DNA of 64,000 nt, from NCBI GenBank assembly GCA_002707155.1, contig PAME01000014.1, forward strand, positions 124,001 to 188,000. The letters are read 5' to 3'. A model generated the notes under the pieces. The model saw nothing but the letters and a program-made list of their open reading frames with translations, was not told the origin of the DNA and did no database searches. The DNA comes from Crocinitomicaceae bacterium (GTDB lineage: Bacteria; Bacteroidota; Bacteroidia; Flavobacteriales_G; Salibacteraceae). Position numbers and translations under genes: made by a program. Shown one piece after another: positions 41,771 through 51,198 of the stretch; the stretch's first letter is position 1, and each line of letters begins with the position of its first letter.

Positions 41771-44700
41771 ATTTACAATACCACTGCTGTGCTTTAATTG
41801 GATAAAGTAAACTCCACGGTCCAATTTACTTACTCCAAAATCGCACTGTTCTTCTTTAATTTCAGTGCTAGGATTAAGCACTGTTTTACCATTCATATCT
41901 TGTAAAGAAATTGAAGTTACTTCTATCTCACTTTTATTCCATTTGACTGTCAGCTGATCAGTAGCAGGAATCGGAAATACTTCAACTTTTTCACTGCTGT
42001 TAAGCTCAGTAATCGATGCTGCCTCAATGTCAAACTCAATTTCTACCGAATCTCTTCCACATAAAGAAACTACCCTCATATATGCAGTTTGGGTTCCATT
42101 GCCTGAAAACTGAACGGTAGGGTTTTCAATTGTTGATGTAGTTCCATTTCCAAAAAACCAGTACCAATCATTTCCTCCAGGAGTTTCAGATTGAAATTCT
42201 ATTAACCCATTTCCTTTGTGCACATAACTAATTTCGGCTTTTGCTTTGTCTTTAAAGGTGATATCGTCCAAAGCCATGTCGCTTCTAAATCCGCCACCAG
42301 TTACACCTCTAAAACGAACTCTAATAACACTTCCTATATCGGCAGACAAATCAATTTCATTATTCAGCCATTGTGTGCCTTTGTTTCCAGAAACCACAGG
42401 AGTAACATCATTGATCCATGTATTATTCTTAAAAATATCTACATGAAGCGCACCCATATCTGAGCCATTCATGTGATACCAATAATTTAATTTAGGTTGC
42501 GTTGCATTTTTTAAATCAATACAAGGGCTAATTAAAGCCGCCTCTTGATTATTACAGCCTCCAGATGCTTCTAAGAAGATGTATTTACCTGAACCGTTTC
42601 CTAAAGTATGATCGACGAAAGGACCGGTAGAATTCGTTGGCGTTCCTGCAGAATTAACTCTCCAATCAATATCATCTTCTGAACCATTAACTCCATTAAT
42701 CCAACCCTCATCTAAAGAGCAGGTTGTGGCGCCGCAATCATTCTCTGAACCACAAGAAGACAAATGATCAAAATCATAAGTATAACATGGTAACTTTTCC
42801 TGAGGATCCAAATAAACTTGAACGTTTGCTACGCTGGTATCGTTAAACCTGTTTTGATCTCTCGAATCAACCATCCAAACCGTTAGAGTATTTGCACCTT
42901 GTGTATAGTTCGCTTTTGCATTGAATTTATAAGAAATCGTTTGCCCTGCTGACAATACACCAGCATAGGTTTCTTTTACAACTCCCCCTCCATTTACCTG
43001 AAAATACACGTCAACATTAGAAAAGAGTAGACTTTCATTGTTTTTAATTTCAATCTCGATTTCTTTACTAGTAGATGATGACTCACAGCTTACCACGGAA
43101 CCAGCTCCTTTGGCAATATTGGTAATCTCAATATCTGCATTTAATGGGCAATTTAAGAGCCCTGGTGCTTTAATAACTGACTTCGTTCTGCGGCTTTTCG
43201 TTCCATCAGGAGTTTCGGCATCCATAGCAAAATGCATTTCTTTATAGGGGTTATAGTTTAACCCTTTGAAAATATATGGCGAAGCAGTTTGAGTTCCGAC
43301 TATCTCCATATATTTTGCTCCCATTGTGTAAATATTATAGTTGCTTGCTCCTGAGATTGGAGTCCATATTAATTCCATACTGTCCGGACATATTCTAGTA
43401 ATATTAACACCTGTGGGCTGAGGAGAAATTGTGAAACGATTTGAAAAAGCTACATTTCCACTAGAACTTACTCGAACCATTGCGTTTCCAGTAAATGCAG
43501 TTGGAACTGTCCATTCGTAAAACCTATCAGTTGCTGGAACGTTGGAACTTATATTCGACCAAGTTTTTCCGCTGTCCAATGAATATTCTAACAAAAAGCT
43601 ACTTTGACTATCTGGGGTACTCCAACGAATCACTTCTTGTTCTCCTGGAACAAAAGACTCTCCGCCAGTAGGGTATTCTAATTCAATCCCTTCATCTTCT
43701 ATGTAATAGATCACGTGATATTTTTGTGGACCTTGAGCAATTGCAGACCCTTTCACCACTATTTCATAATTACCACCCGGCATATTGGAAATAGCAATTT
43801 GTTCCATGTTATTTATGTTATCTACTCCAGTTGTAGCTGGATTATCTAATGTGGCATTACTAGAAATGTCCAAAACAAATGGAAGCACGATCTGGCTACC
43901 CGGAGCAACTAGTTCAAGGTCTAGATTATTCACTAATGGTGTGGAAGCATTTACTGCACCTCTTGGATCATTCCATGCCAGCATTATTTTCGCTAATTTT
44001 TTATTGTTGGGTATAACAATCTGATGGGTGTCAATTACTCCGTTGGTAATGGTTCCTGAAAAATGAGTTTGTTCGTTAATTACCTCGTAAGCTTTTCTTG
44101 CATTAATTCTTCCATAACCAAATTTAAAATCTGGTCCAGGGCGTCCTAAATCATCGGCAGTATTGCAGGCAATCGCCTTCATCAGAATTGCTTCAGGATA
44201 ATTATTGCTATTTTTTTCTTTAAAACCTTGGTACAAGACTGCCATTGTTCCTGAAACTCCAGGACAAGACATAGAAGTTCCAGTTTTAAAAACATAATCG
44301 TTCACATCCGTTGTGCTCCAAACTTGGGTTCCAACTGCAGAAATCTCCGGTTTTATTCGGCCGTCTCTTGATGGACCTCTACTGCTAGAATTTGTCCACT
44401 CATCCAAATAAGTCAGGTTAGCTACTGTTAGTACATTCTTAGCCACCTTATGACCTCCAGTTATGGTATACCAGCCATTACGACCAGCGTTGCCAGCAGA
44501 AAAAACATGCAATAAGGAAGACATGTTTTCTGTTTGAATATCTAATTCTCGAGCAAAACTTGTGTAACCGGCATTCTGACCATTTGAATACGATGTACTT
44601 GTAATCTTAATATCGTGTTTTACATAATGACTTGCTATAGAATCAAAGCCGGGGTAGCCTTCACTAGCAGCTCCATATACGTATATTGTGGCTCCAGGTG

Positions 44701-45559
44701 CCATACCTTGAGCTGAAGGGTCTAAATTTCCAGCACCCATTATAGTACCACCCACATGATCCCCGTGATCTCCAGTGTTTGTTGTGATATACTGCTTCCC
44801 TATTCTACCAGCATAATCCAAATGAGGTCCAATAAAGCCATCGTCTTGAAGCATAACACTAACGCCTTCTCCATCAAGTTCTTTGTTTAATCCCGTGAAT
44901 GACTTGGTTAAACCACCAATTCGTGCAGCATTTCTTGCTTTATAGTTTTCAGGGTGTCCTAATTCATCAATAGGCTCAATAAATAAAACGGAATTCAGTT
45001 GAGCCAATTCACTAAGGTTAGACTTTGGAATCTCGATTCGATAACTCATTGCTGAAGCGCTGTAACGCAACACCTTGGCACCAACCGAATTTAGACCACT
45101 TAGAATTGCATCATTGCTCAGTTTAGAGAACACCACAGTATTGACTCTAACCGATTCACCAAAAACGATATGCTCAGGTAAACTAGAAAAGTCAGAGATT
45201 GAAGGTTCGAACTTCATTTTTGCTGGAATTGAGGACAATCCTATAATTCCAAATATCGACAATTCGCTTTGATCTATCGTCTTATTTATGGTCACATAGT
45301 AGGTATTACTTCCAATGTAATCTCCAACAAAAAAACCTAGACTTTCCAATTCAGCACTTTGGTCCCTATTGATGAAGTTGCTTGTAGCTGCTACCCCGGT
45401 AAAAGGGTTCAATTCAGAAATGTTGTTTAAAGTTTTATTCGATATGCTGTTTTCAACTTCCAATGTTCCGCTCAACAACTTAAGTTGAGTTGCTTCATTT
45501 TGAGCAATTGCAGTTGAAGAGATTACAAGAGAAACGAGTATTACTAATGACTTGTACAT
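41750..45559 (-). CDS. Secreted subtilisin-family (S8) serine protease, multidomain, T9SS cargo
   Basis: A 1269-residue secreted protease. ATG 45559 gives signal peptide MYKSLVILVSLVISSTAIAQ; the longer frame adds a leader that spoils it. The N-terminal 200 residues look like a propeptide. The S8 domain has catalytic Asp in VMLQDDGFIGPH, His in GDHGDHVGGTI, oxyanion Asn in SAGNAGRNG and Ser in GTSMSCPGVSG. After it come a PPC/jelly-roll region, an Ig/FN3-like module (NITRICPDSMELIWTPISGASNYNIY), a CARDB-like segment, a MAM-like domain (CGSENDCGATTCSLDEGWINGVNGSEDDIDWRV...MALDDITF), a PKD domain (EISYVHKGNGLIEFQSETPGGNDWYWFFGNGTTS) and the C-terminal T9SS domain (VFPIPATDQLTVKW to NKKVVIQ). 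Likely a large surface or extracellular protease. Confidence 0.92.
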   Translation of the reverse strand: MYKSLVILVSLVISSTAIAQNEATQLKLLSGTLEVENSISNKTLNNISELNPFTGVAATSNFINRDQSAELESLGFFVGDYIGSNTYYVTINKTIDQSELSIFGIIGLSSIPAKMKFEPSISDFSSLPEHIVFGESVRVNTVVFSKLSNDAILSGLNSVGAKVLRYSASAMSYRIEIPKSNLSELAQLNSVLFIEPIDELGHPENYKARNAARIGGLTKSFTGLNKELDGEGVSVMLQDDGFIGPHLDYAGRIGKQYITTNTGDHGDHVGGTIMGAGNLDPSAQGMAPGATIYVYGAASEGYPGFDSIASHYVKHDIKITSTSYSNGQNAGYTSFARELDIQTENMSSLLHVFSAGNAGRNGWYTITGGHKVAKNVLTVANLTYLDEWTNSSSRGPSRDGRIKPEISAVGTQVWSTTDVNDYVFKTGTSMSCPGVSGTMAVLYQGFKEKNSNNYPEAILMKAIACNTADDLGRPGPDFKFGYGRINARKAYEVINEQTHFSGTITNGVIDTHQIVIPNNKKLAKIMLAWNDPRGAVNASTPLVNNLDLELVAPGSQIVLPFVLDISSNATLDNPATTGVDNINNMEQIAISNMPGGNYEIVVKGSAIAQGPQKYHVIYYIEDEGIELEYPTGGESFVPGEQEVIRWSTPDSQSSFLLEYSLDSGKTWSNISSNVPATDRFYEWTVPTAFTGNAMVRVSSSGNVAFSNRFTISPQPTGVNITRICPDSMELIWTPISGASNYNIYTMGAKYMEIVGTQTASPYIFKGLNYNPYKEMHFAMDAETPDGTKSRRTKSVIKAPGLLNCPLNADIEITNIAKGAGSVVSCESSSTSKEIEIEIKNNESLLFSNVDVYFQVNGGGVVKETYAGVLSAGQTISYKFNAKANYTQGANTLTVWMVDSRDQNRFNDTSVANVQVYLDPQEKLPCYTYDFDHLSSCGSENDCGATTCSLDEGWINGVNGSEDDIDWRVNSAGTPTNSTGPFVDHTLGNGSGKYIFLEASGGCNNQEAALISPCIDLKNATQPKLNYWYHMNGSDMGALHVDIFKNNTWINDVTPVVSGNKGTQWLNNEIDLSADIGSVIRVRFRGVTGGGFRSDMALDDITFKDKAKAEISYVHKGNGLIEFQSETPGGNDWYWFFGNGTTSTIENPTVQFSGNGTQTAYMRVVSLCGRDSVEIEFDIEAASITELNSSEKVEVFPIPATDQLTVKWNKSEIEVTSISLQDMNGKTVLNPSTEIKEEQCDFGVSKLDRGVYFIQLKHSSGIVNKKVVIQ

Positions 45560-45781
45560 AATTAATTTTTGAAGCGCTGAATTTACAGATAATAACAACA
45601 TATGAGTTACACTTTACTAACGTTTCAAAATACAAAAGGGTTGATTTCAACACAACTTCAGATAATTGATCCAATTTCAAGTAAATTTTCAAGGTTTTTA
45701 CCATTTGAAAAGCGAGTTATTAAAGCAGAGCAGAAAGAATAATTAACTTCGCCCCTTCATTTTTTAGTAACAAACATTATT

Positions 45782-46474
45782 ATGACTTTAAGAAAACTTG
45801 CAATTGTGGCCTTAGGAGCTGCAACACTCACTTCTTGTAATGAAGGAAACGACTCTTTAGATGGGGCGGTTTTAACTACTAACTGGGATAGCTTAAGCTA
45901 CAGTATTGGAATTAGTGTAGGAAATGGATTAAAAGGACAAAAACTAAACGAGGTTTCACCAAATGTCATTGCGCAAGGAATTAACGATGTTTTAGATAGT
46001 ACTGCTCTTATTGGTGACGAGCAAGCAAACGCCATAATAGGTGCTTTTATGGATAAACAAAGAAACGAACAAGCTGCAGCTGCAGCTTCAGTTGCAAATG
46101 GTTTTTTAGAAGAAAACGCTAAAAATCCTGATGTAGTTGTTACTGGTTCTGGTCTTCAATATATCGTTATTCAAGAAGGAACTGGAGAAAAACCAGCAGC
46201 TACGGATAAAGTAAAAGTGCATTACCATGGAACTTTAGTGAATGGCAATGTATTTGATAGTTCAGTAGATCGAGGAGAGCCTATTGAATTTCCAGTAAAT
46301 GGAGTTATTCCAGGTTGGGTTGAGGGCTTACAATTAATGTCAGTTGGATCAAAATACAAGTTTTTCATTCCTTCAGAATTAGCATACGGCGAAAGAGGTG
46401 CAGGTCAAATGATCGGTCCTGGCGAAACGCTAATTTTTGAAGTTGAGTTGCTTGGTATAACTAAAGGTGAATAA
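45782..46474 (+). CDS. FKBP-type peptidyl-prolyl isomerase, lipoprotein
   Basis: A 230-residue lipoprotein: MTLRKLAIVALGAATLTSC has a lipobox with Cys at residue 19. The N-terminal FKBP_N-like half (LSYSIGISVGNGLKGQKLNEVSPNVIAQGINDVL) has the dimerisation helices of FkpA/Mip. The C-terminal FKBP domain (about 125-228) is TGSGLQYIVIQEGTGEKPAATDKVKVHYHGTLVNGNVFDSSVDRGEPIEFPVNGVIPGWVEGLQLMSVGSKYKFFIPSELAYGERGAGQ. The FK506-binding Tyr, Phe, Asp and Trp positions appear intact. It acts as an envelope folding catalyst. A paralogue begins only 2 nt after its stop. Confidence 0.93.
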   Translation: MTLRKLAIVALGAATLTSCNEGNDSLDGAVLTTNWDSLSYSIGISVGNGLKGQKLNEVSPNVIAQGINDVLDSTALIGDEQANAIIGAFMDKQRNEQAAAAASVANGFLEENAKNPDVVVTGSGLQYIVIQEGTGEKPAATDKVKVHYHGTLVNGNVFDSSVDRGEPIEFPVNGVIPGWVEGLQLMSVGSKYKFFIPSELAYGERGAGQMIGPGETLIFEVELLGITKGE

Positions 46475-46476
46475 TT

Positions 46477-47196
46477 ATGAAAATTAAAATAATAACATTA
46501 GCAATATTCTTAGGATTATTTTCGAGCTCGTTTGCTGATGCTAAGAAGAAGAAAAAAGATAAAAAAGGAAAGAAAACCGAAACGAAAAAAATGGAATTAA
46601 AAAACGAATTGGATTCATTATCCTATGCATTAGGAGTGAGTATAGCAAATAATCTAAAGTCTCAAGGTGTTGACGATCTTAATTCAGCTGCAATGTCTGC
46701 AGCTGTAAAAGATGTGTATTCTGGAAACGATACTTTGATGAAAGCTGATGATGCAAATCAGTTTATCAATACTTATTTTGCTGGTGCAGCGGAAAGAAAG
46801 TCAAAAGAAGCTCAAGTTGAAGGGAAAAAGTTCCTTGACGAAAACGCGAAAAAAGAAGGTGTTGTTGTACTTCCAAGTGGTTTACAATACAAAGTGCTGA
46901 AAATGGGTGATGGACCTAAACCGGGTAAGGATGACAAGGTTACTACTCACTATCATGGAATGCTTATCGACGGGTCTGTTTTCGACAGCTCTGTAGATCG
47001 TGGAGAACCTGCTACTTTCCCAGTTGGTGGAGTTATTCCAGGTTGGGTTGAAGCTCTTCAATTAATGCCAGTTGGTTCTAAGTGGAAATTATTTGTTCCT
47101 TCAGACTTAGCTTATGGCGATAGGGGTGCTGGTCCGAAAATTGGCCCAGGTGCAACTTTAATTTTTGAAGTAGAATTATTGAGCATAGCTAAATAA
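46477..47196 (+). CDS. FKBP-type peptidyl-prolyl isomerase, exported, Lys-rich N-terminus
   Basis: A 239-residue paralogue of the preceding protein. It has a cleavable signal peptide (MKIKIITLAIFLGLFSSSFADA) instead of a lipobox, followed by a lysine-rich stretch (KKKKKDKKGKKTETKK). The FKBP_N helices (LSYALGVSIANNLKSQ) and FKBP domain (VVLPSGLQYKVLKMGDGPKPGKDDKVTTHYHGMLIDGSVFDSSVDRGEPATFPVGGVIPGWVEALQLMPVGSKWKLFVPSDLAYGDRGAG) are close to the partner. The 2-nt spacing shows an operon that arose by tandem duplication; the two likely differ in location (lipid-anchored versus soluble). A bidirectional terminator follows. Confidence 0.92.
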   Translation: MKIKIITLAIFLGLFSSSFADAKKKKKDKKGKKTETKKMELKNELDSLSYALGVSIANNLKSQGVDDLNSAAMSAAVKDVYSGNDTLMKADDANQFINTYFAGAAERKSKEAQVEGKKFLDENAKKEGVVVLPSGLQYKVLKMGDGPKPGKDDKVTTHYHGMLIDGSVFDSSVDRGEPATFPVGGVIPGWVEALQLMPVGSKWKLFVPSDLAYGDRGAGPKIGPGATLIFEVELLSIAK

Positions 47197-47217
47197 TTCC
47201 CGAAAACATATAAATTT

Positions 47218-47244
47218 AAAAAGGCGCGTATAGCGCCTTTTTTT
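47218..47244. terminator. Bidirectional terminator between fkbp2 and nnrDE
   Basis: AAAGGCGC (47220-47227), loop GTATA, and GCGCCTTT (47233-47240) form an 8-bp stem (up to 10 bp with A-T extension) with a T run. It overlaps the stop region of the convergent nnrDE gene. Confidence 0.88.
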
Positions 47245-48742
47245 ATACTCCAAGCTTCTTAAATGCAGAAGGGATTTCTTCAATAATATCACCAGCTTTC
47301 ATGGCTTCTTCTCCAAATTTATCAGCAGCTATATCGCCAGCTAAACCATGCAGATAAACACCAAGTATTGCGGCATACATTGGATGATATCTTCGCGCCA
47401 ACAAACCTGTAATTAACCCCGAGAGCACATCCCCGCTTCCAGCAGTTGCCATACCTGGGTTACCGGTAGAATTAAAATATACTCTTCCGTCAGGAAGTGA
47501 TATTTGAGAATTTGGACCTTTTAAAATCACTATACACTTGAACTTTTTCGAAAATTCAATTTGTGCTTGCAGCCTATCAAAGGAATTGTCTGAATTCAAA
47601 ATCAACCGTTTGAATTCTCCAACATGTGGAGTGAAAATTGAATTCGCAGGAATAAAACCTAACCACGTTTTATTATTAGATAAAATATTAAGCGCATCTG
47701 CATCAAACAAAATGGGTACTTGTGCATTCTGAATTAAGGTCTTTAAAAAATTTGCAGTTGATTTACTTACACCAATCCCTGGTCCAATTCCTATAGAGTT
47801 GTAACTATCAATGGGTGGGACGTCGGCCAAATCTTCTTCGCCAAGCAATAAAGTCATAGCCTCAGGACATCGCACTTGCATTGGCACTAATAACGAGTTT
47901 GGAATGCCCATGGTTAGTAATCCTAAACCCGAACGCATTGCTGCTAATGCAGAAAGAATCGCAGCGCCGCCTTTGGTTTTGGTGCCTGCGAATAATACAG
48001 CATGTCCATAACTACCCTTGTGGCTATACTTTTCCCTTACCTGTACAATTTCCGTAATTTGTTGTGGCTCTAGGTAATGGTATGACGACTCAGCCTTTTC
48101 AAGAAATCCTGCGCTCAAACCTATATCTAATAAATTCCAATTGCCCACTCGAAGCCTATTTTCCTCAACAAAAAAACTGAGTGGCGGAGTTTGAAAAGTT
48201 AAGGAAATATTGGCATGAATAGATACTTGCTTTTTGTTGTTTATGTCATCAATGAAAAGGCCCGAAGGAACATCAATTGAAATAACAAAAACATTTGATG
48301 CGTTTATTGCCTCAACCAATTGCTTCAGTTGTCCTTCTAGTGGTTTGCTTAACCCTGAGCCTAATAGGGCATCAATTATAATACAATCATCTTTTACGTC
48401 AATACTATCGGCTAACGTGTACTCTTTTATTTCAATCGGAAGCTTTCTAAGTCGCTCAAGATTAATTTTAAAATCGTCTGTCACAGTTTCTGAAAACCGA
48501 ATTACAGAAACCGTTACTCTAAAGTTTGCGTTCGACAATAATCTCGCTATGGCAAGTCCATCTCCGCCGTTATTACCCGTTCCGCAAAAAACCTGAAATT
48601 CTGATTCGGCAGTACAATTCTGTATAATCCAACCTACACACGCCGTTGAAGCACGCTCCATTAAATCAACAGAACTGATCGATTCATTCTGGATAGTTAC
48701 GGCATCCGCTTCTCTTCTTTGATGCGCACTAAGAATTTTCAT
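47243..48742 (-). CDS. nnr: Bifunctional NAD(P)H-hydrate repair enzyme Nnr (epimerase + ADP-dependent dehydratase)
   Basis: A 499-residue two-domain protein that repairs hydrated NAD(P)H. N-terminal NnrE epimerase (YjeF_N, about 1-210): MKILSAHQRREADAVTI, CGTGNNGGDGLAIARLL, DALLGSGLSKPLEG, VISIDVPSGL. C-terminal NnrD dehydratase (ribokinase-like, about 225-495): HKGSYGHAVLFAGTKTKGGAAILSALAAMRSGLGLL, GIGPGIG, FDADALNIL, TPHVGEFKRL, NSTGNPGMATAGSGDVLSGLITGLLA (with the catalytic Asp). The start overlaps the coaE stop by 14 nt, so it is the last gene of the DUF1573-yajC-ybbR-coaE-nnr series. Confidence 0.95.
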   Translation of the reverse strand: MKILSAHQRREADAVTIQNESISSVDLMERASTACVGWIIQNCTAESEFQVFCGTGNNGGDGLAIARLLSNANFRVTVSVIRFSETVTDDFKINLERLRKLPIEIKEYTLADSIDVKDDCIIIDALLGSGLSKPLEGQLKQLVEAINASNVFVISIDVPSGLFIDDINNKKQVSIHANISLTFQTPPLSFFVEENRLRVGNWNLLDIGLSAGFLEKAESSYHYLEPQQITEIVQVREKYSHKGSYGHAVLFAGTKTKGGAAILSALAAMRSGLGLLTMGIPNSLLVPMQVRCPEAMTLLLGEEDLADVPPIDSYNSIGIGPGIGVSKSTANFLKTLIQNAQVPILFDADALNILSNNKTWLGFIPANSIFTPHVGEFKRLILNSDNSFDRLQAQIEFSKKFKCIVILKGPNSQISLPDGRVYFNSTGNPGMATAGSGDVLSGLITGLLARRYHPMYAAILGVYLHGLAGDIAADKFGEEAMKAGDIIEEIPSAFKKLGV

Positions 48743-49316
48743 TCAAAATCTTTTCGTGAATCTCCACAGCTTGTTTAATCAGCGAGCTTTTTTCATCGTT
48801 GAGGACTATATAGTCTGAAAGAAATCTTTTTTTATCTTCAGGCCATTGATTGCTTATTCTTGACTCTACTTCAACCCTGCTAGCGCTATCTCTTTTCATA
48901 ACTCGTTCAATTCGAGTTTCAAGAGGAGAACAAACTAAAATGATTTTATCGCAACCAACATAACTACCACTCTCAAAAAGTATTGCTGCTTCTTTAATCA
49001 AATACTCAGCTTGCTCATTTTCCTTTTTCCAATTTGCAAAATCTTCGGCAACAGCAGGGTGAATAACCGCATTTAATCTTTCAAGCTTTTCTTTATTTCC
49101 AAAGGATGCTTTCGCAATTAGTTTTCGATTTACAACCCCGTTAACAATACTATTGGCACCAAAAATGACTTTTACCTTATCCTGAACCTCCTTATCAGTG
49201 CCAAGTATTCTTTTGGCTCGATCATCTGCACTGTAAATTGGAATATCTAAAATAGAAAACAGTTGAGCAACTGTTGTTTTTCCAGATCCAATACCGCCCG
49301 TAAGACCAACCACCAT
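48729..49316 (-). CDS. coaE: Dephospho-CoA kinase
   Basis: The 195-residue kinase that phosphorylates dephospho-CoA in the last step of CoA synthesis. The P-loop is at the N-terminus (MVVGLTGGIGSGKTTVAQLFSILDIPIYSADDRAKRIL) and the CoA-domain motif VIHPAVAEDFANWK with its His/Asp follows; the lid contains VCSPLETRIERVMKRD. Length is typical (about 200). It begins 5 nt after ybbR and overlaps nnr by 14 nt. Confidence 0.95.
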   Translation of the reverse strand: MVVGLTGGIGSGKTTVAQLFSILDIPIYSADDRAKRILGTDKEVQDKVKVIFGANSIVNGVVNRKLIAKASFGNKEKLERLNAVIHPAVAEDFANWKKENEQAEYLIKEAAILFESGSYVGCDKIILVCSPLETRIERVMKRDSASRVEVESRISNQWPEDKKRFLSDYIVLNDEKSSLIKQAVEIHEKILNENS

Positions 49317-49321
49317 TGCGC

Positions 49322-50311
49322 TTAGTTTTTTAAAATGTACTCCACTCGATGCGGGCTGTAATCTAGAACTTCTGCCCCCTTTGGTGATTTGACATTTTTA
49401 ACCGTTAAGTATTTTTTTGATTGGTCAAAATCCGTTGTTTCAACAACGAATGAAAACTGACTAGCCTCTAATTTATCAAAATCAGACAATCCAATTTTCA
49501 CTCTTACTTTTACAGCGTTTGGAAAAAGCTTAATGTTATTTTCAGTGCTATCCGATATAATATCGATGGGTACTACTAATTCCTTTTCAGTAGCTTTATC
49601 GACATGAATCATTAATCTAACGTGTTTTGTATCTGAACTGAAATTCATAGCAAAATCAAGATCTACATCTTTAGAAACAGATTTATCCAAATCTTCCAGC
49701 GTAAGCAATTGAGTGGAAATAAAGTCTAATTTATTTAGCAAAGAGGTCGGTCCAGATAGAAGAATTTGTTTTGGACTTACGGTTATAGAATCCTTCAAAT
49801 ATGATTGCCCACTAATGGTGTAGTTAACATTTGGGCGAACATTTACAATCTTCTCAGTAATATAATCTGTACAAATTCTAAGTGAGTCAATATTAATGTT
49901 CTCAATTTTAATGTCCGAAGGGATTTCAGTGTTTGCTAGTTTCTCCAATCTAAGCTTAGGTATTATACTCAAATCTCCTCCTTGTCTAAATTTTTTAATC
50001 CCAGAGGAGTAATCCACCGATAAAGAGTCTAAACTTCCAAACAAATAAAAAGAAAGCAGCTTAAAACCAAAACCATTTACCTTAACCGTTAGAAATCGAG
50101 GTAATTCATTTACAACTACCTGCTCGGCAGGTACATTTTCATACCGTAATGGGAAGTTTAATTCTGTCGAGTAATCCTTAGTAAATGCATTTAACAGCCA
50201 GAAAACTGTTGTTAAACACAAACAAATAAGAAATACTGAGAGGTTCTTACCTAATCGAATCCCAAATACCATTTGAGATTTTTCGTCAGAATGTAGGTCT
50301 ACCTCATCCAC
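49322..50311 (-). CDS. YbbR-like domain protein
   Basis: A 329-residue protein with one N-terminal TM segment (LSVFLICLCLTTVFWLLNAF) after a short cytoplasmic head. Extracytoplasmic YbbR repeats follow (LNFPLRYENVPAEQVVVNELPRFLTVKVNGFGFKLL; ENIKLFPNAVKVRVKIGLSDFDKLEASQFSFVVETTD). In Firmicutes the family includes CdaR, a regulator of the c-di-AMP cyclase; in Bacteroidota it is a conserved member of the yajC-ybbR-coaE operon with unclear role. It lies 3 nt after yajC and 5 nt before coaE. Confidence 0.85.
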   Translation of the reverse strand: MDEVDLHSDEKSQMVFGIRLGKNLSVFLICLCLTTVFWLLNAFTKDYSTELNFPLRYENVPAEQVVVNELPRFLTVKVNGFGFKLLSFYLFGSLDSLSVDYSSGIKKFRQGGDLSIIPKLRLEKLANTEIPSDIKIENINIDSLRICTDYITEKIVNVRPNVNYTISGQSYLKDSITVSPKQILLSGPTSLLNKLDFISTQLLTLEDLDKSVSKDVDLDFAMNFSSDTKHVRLMIHVDKATEKELVVPIDIISDSTENNIKLFPNAVKVRVKIGLSDFDKLEASQFSFVVETTDFDQSKKYLTVKNVKSPKGAEVLDYSPHRVEYILKN

Positions 50312-50314
50312 ACA

Positions 50315-50638
50315 TTACTTGTTTTTTTCTATTTCAGCTACCGCTTCAGCAGTATTTCCCGCTGAAAAATCTAATGAAATCGCTGATTTTTCAATGCGCA
50401 TTTTTGCTCCACCATCAGTTTCTAGCATAATAGTAGCTTCATTAATATCTTTAATCTTACCATGAATTCCTCCTATGGTTACCACCTTATCTCCTTTTGC
50501 CAAAGACTTCCGAAACTCTTTTTGCTTCTTAGACTTTTTTTGTTGGGGTCTAATTATGAAGAAGTAAAAAACAAGCGCTAGAGCACCAAAAAAAACCATA
50601 TTCATGGCTCCACCACCTGAACTTTGTAATAATATCAT
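50315..50638 (-). CDS. yajC: Preprotein translocase subunit YajC
   Basis: A 107-residue small membrane protein: a TM segment near the N-terminus (GAMNMVFFGALALVFYFFIIRPQQKKSKKQKEFRKSL) and the conserved KGDKVVTIGGIHGKIKDI followed by a beta domain. YajC associates with SecDF in protein export. The C-terminus ends in a short Glu/Lys tail. It lies 9 nt downstream of the DUF1573 gene and 3 nt upstream of ybbR. Confidence 0.93.
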   Translation of the reverse strand: MILLQSSGGGAMNMVFFGALALVFYFFIIRPQQKKSKKQKEFRKSLAKGDKVVTIGGIHGKIKDINEATIMLETDGGAKMRIEKSAISLDFSAGNTAEAVAEIEKNK

Positions 50639-50647
50639 ATTTATAAA

Positions 50648-51136
50648 CTATTTAGATTCTTCAATACTCATTGTAGGTTGGCCTGGTTCAACATTCTCAT
50701 CTGTACCAGAAGCCTCGTCCATTTCTTCTACCGCTGGCTTAATAATGTTCCCTGTAAGCGCAACAACAGTTGTACTAGGCTGAGTATTAGCTATAACCGA
50801 TACTTTTTTATGCTGCTTACCATTTTTTCCTTCGCTATTAAACACTACGCGTATTTCTGCAGACTCTCCTGGTGCAATTGGTTTTCTAGGCCAATCTGGG
50901 ACAGTACAACCACAACTTCCTTTAGCAGAGCTTATCACTAAATCTGATTCACCAACATTGGTGAATTTATAGGTAAACTTTACTTTTTCACCCTGAGTAA
51001 TTTCACCAAAATCATACAATTCATTTTCAAATTTGATTTCGGTTAAATTTTCAACTATATCAGTTGTTACTTCTTTTTCTTCCTCAGCGCAAGCAACTAA
51101 TAAAAATAGTGCGCTTATAAATGCAAAGTATTTCAT
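50648..51136 (-). CDS. DUF1573 lipoprotein
   Basis: A 162-residue lipoprotein: signal MKYFAFISALFLLVACAEEE with lipidated Cys near residue 16. The DUF1573 Ig-like domain has ITQGEKVKFTYKFTNVGESDLVISSAKGSCGCTVPDWPRKPIAPGESAEIRVVFNSEGKNGKQHKKVSVIANTQPSTTVVALTGNI, with the family's CGCTVPDWP motif. The C-terminus is acidic and low complexity. It is the first gene of the yajC-ybbR-coaE-nnr operon, as in many Bacteroidota, and a TAAATTTG -7 match is upstream. Confidence 0.88.
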   Translation of the reverse strand: MKYFAFISALFLLVACAEEEKEVTTDIVENLTEIKFENELYDFGEITQGEKVKFTYKFTNVGESDLVISSAKGSCGCTVPDWPRKPIAPGESAEIRVVFNSEGKNGKQHKKVSVIANTQPSTTVVALTGNIIKPAVEEMDEASGTDENVEPGQPTMSIEESK

Positions 51137-51164
51137 CGTATTCTATTCGTTTTATTTACAGTGG

Positions 51165-51172
51165 CAAATTTA
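51165..51172 (-). promoter_or_regulatory. -7 element (TAAATTTG) of the DUF1573-yajC-ybbR-coaE-nnr operon
   Basis: Plus-strand CAAATTTA at 51165-51172 reads TAAATTTG on the minus strand, about 28 nt before the DUF1573 start. No clear TTG at 17-23 nt further upstream. Confidence 0.45.
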
Positions 51173-51198
51173 GTAAAAGCCATGAGGCCTATCTCATA

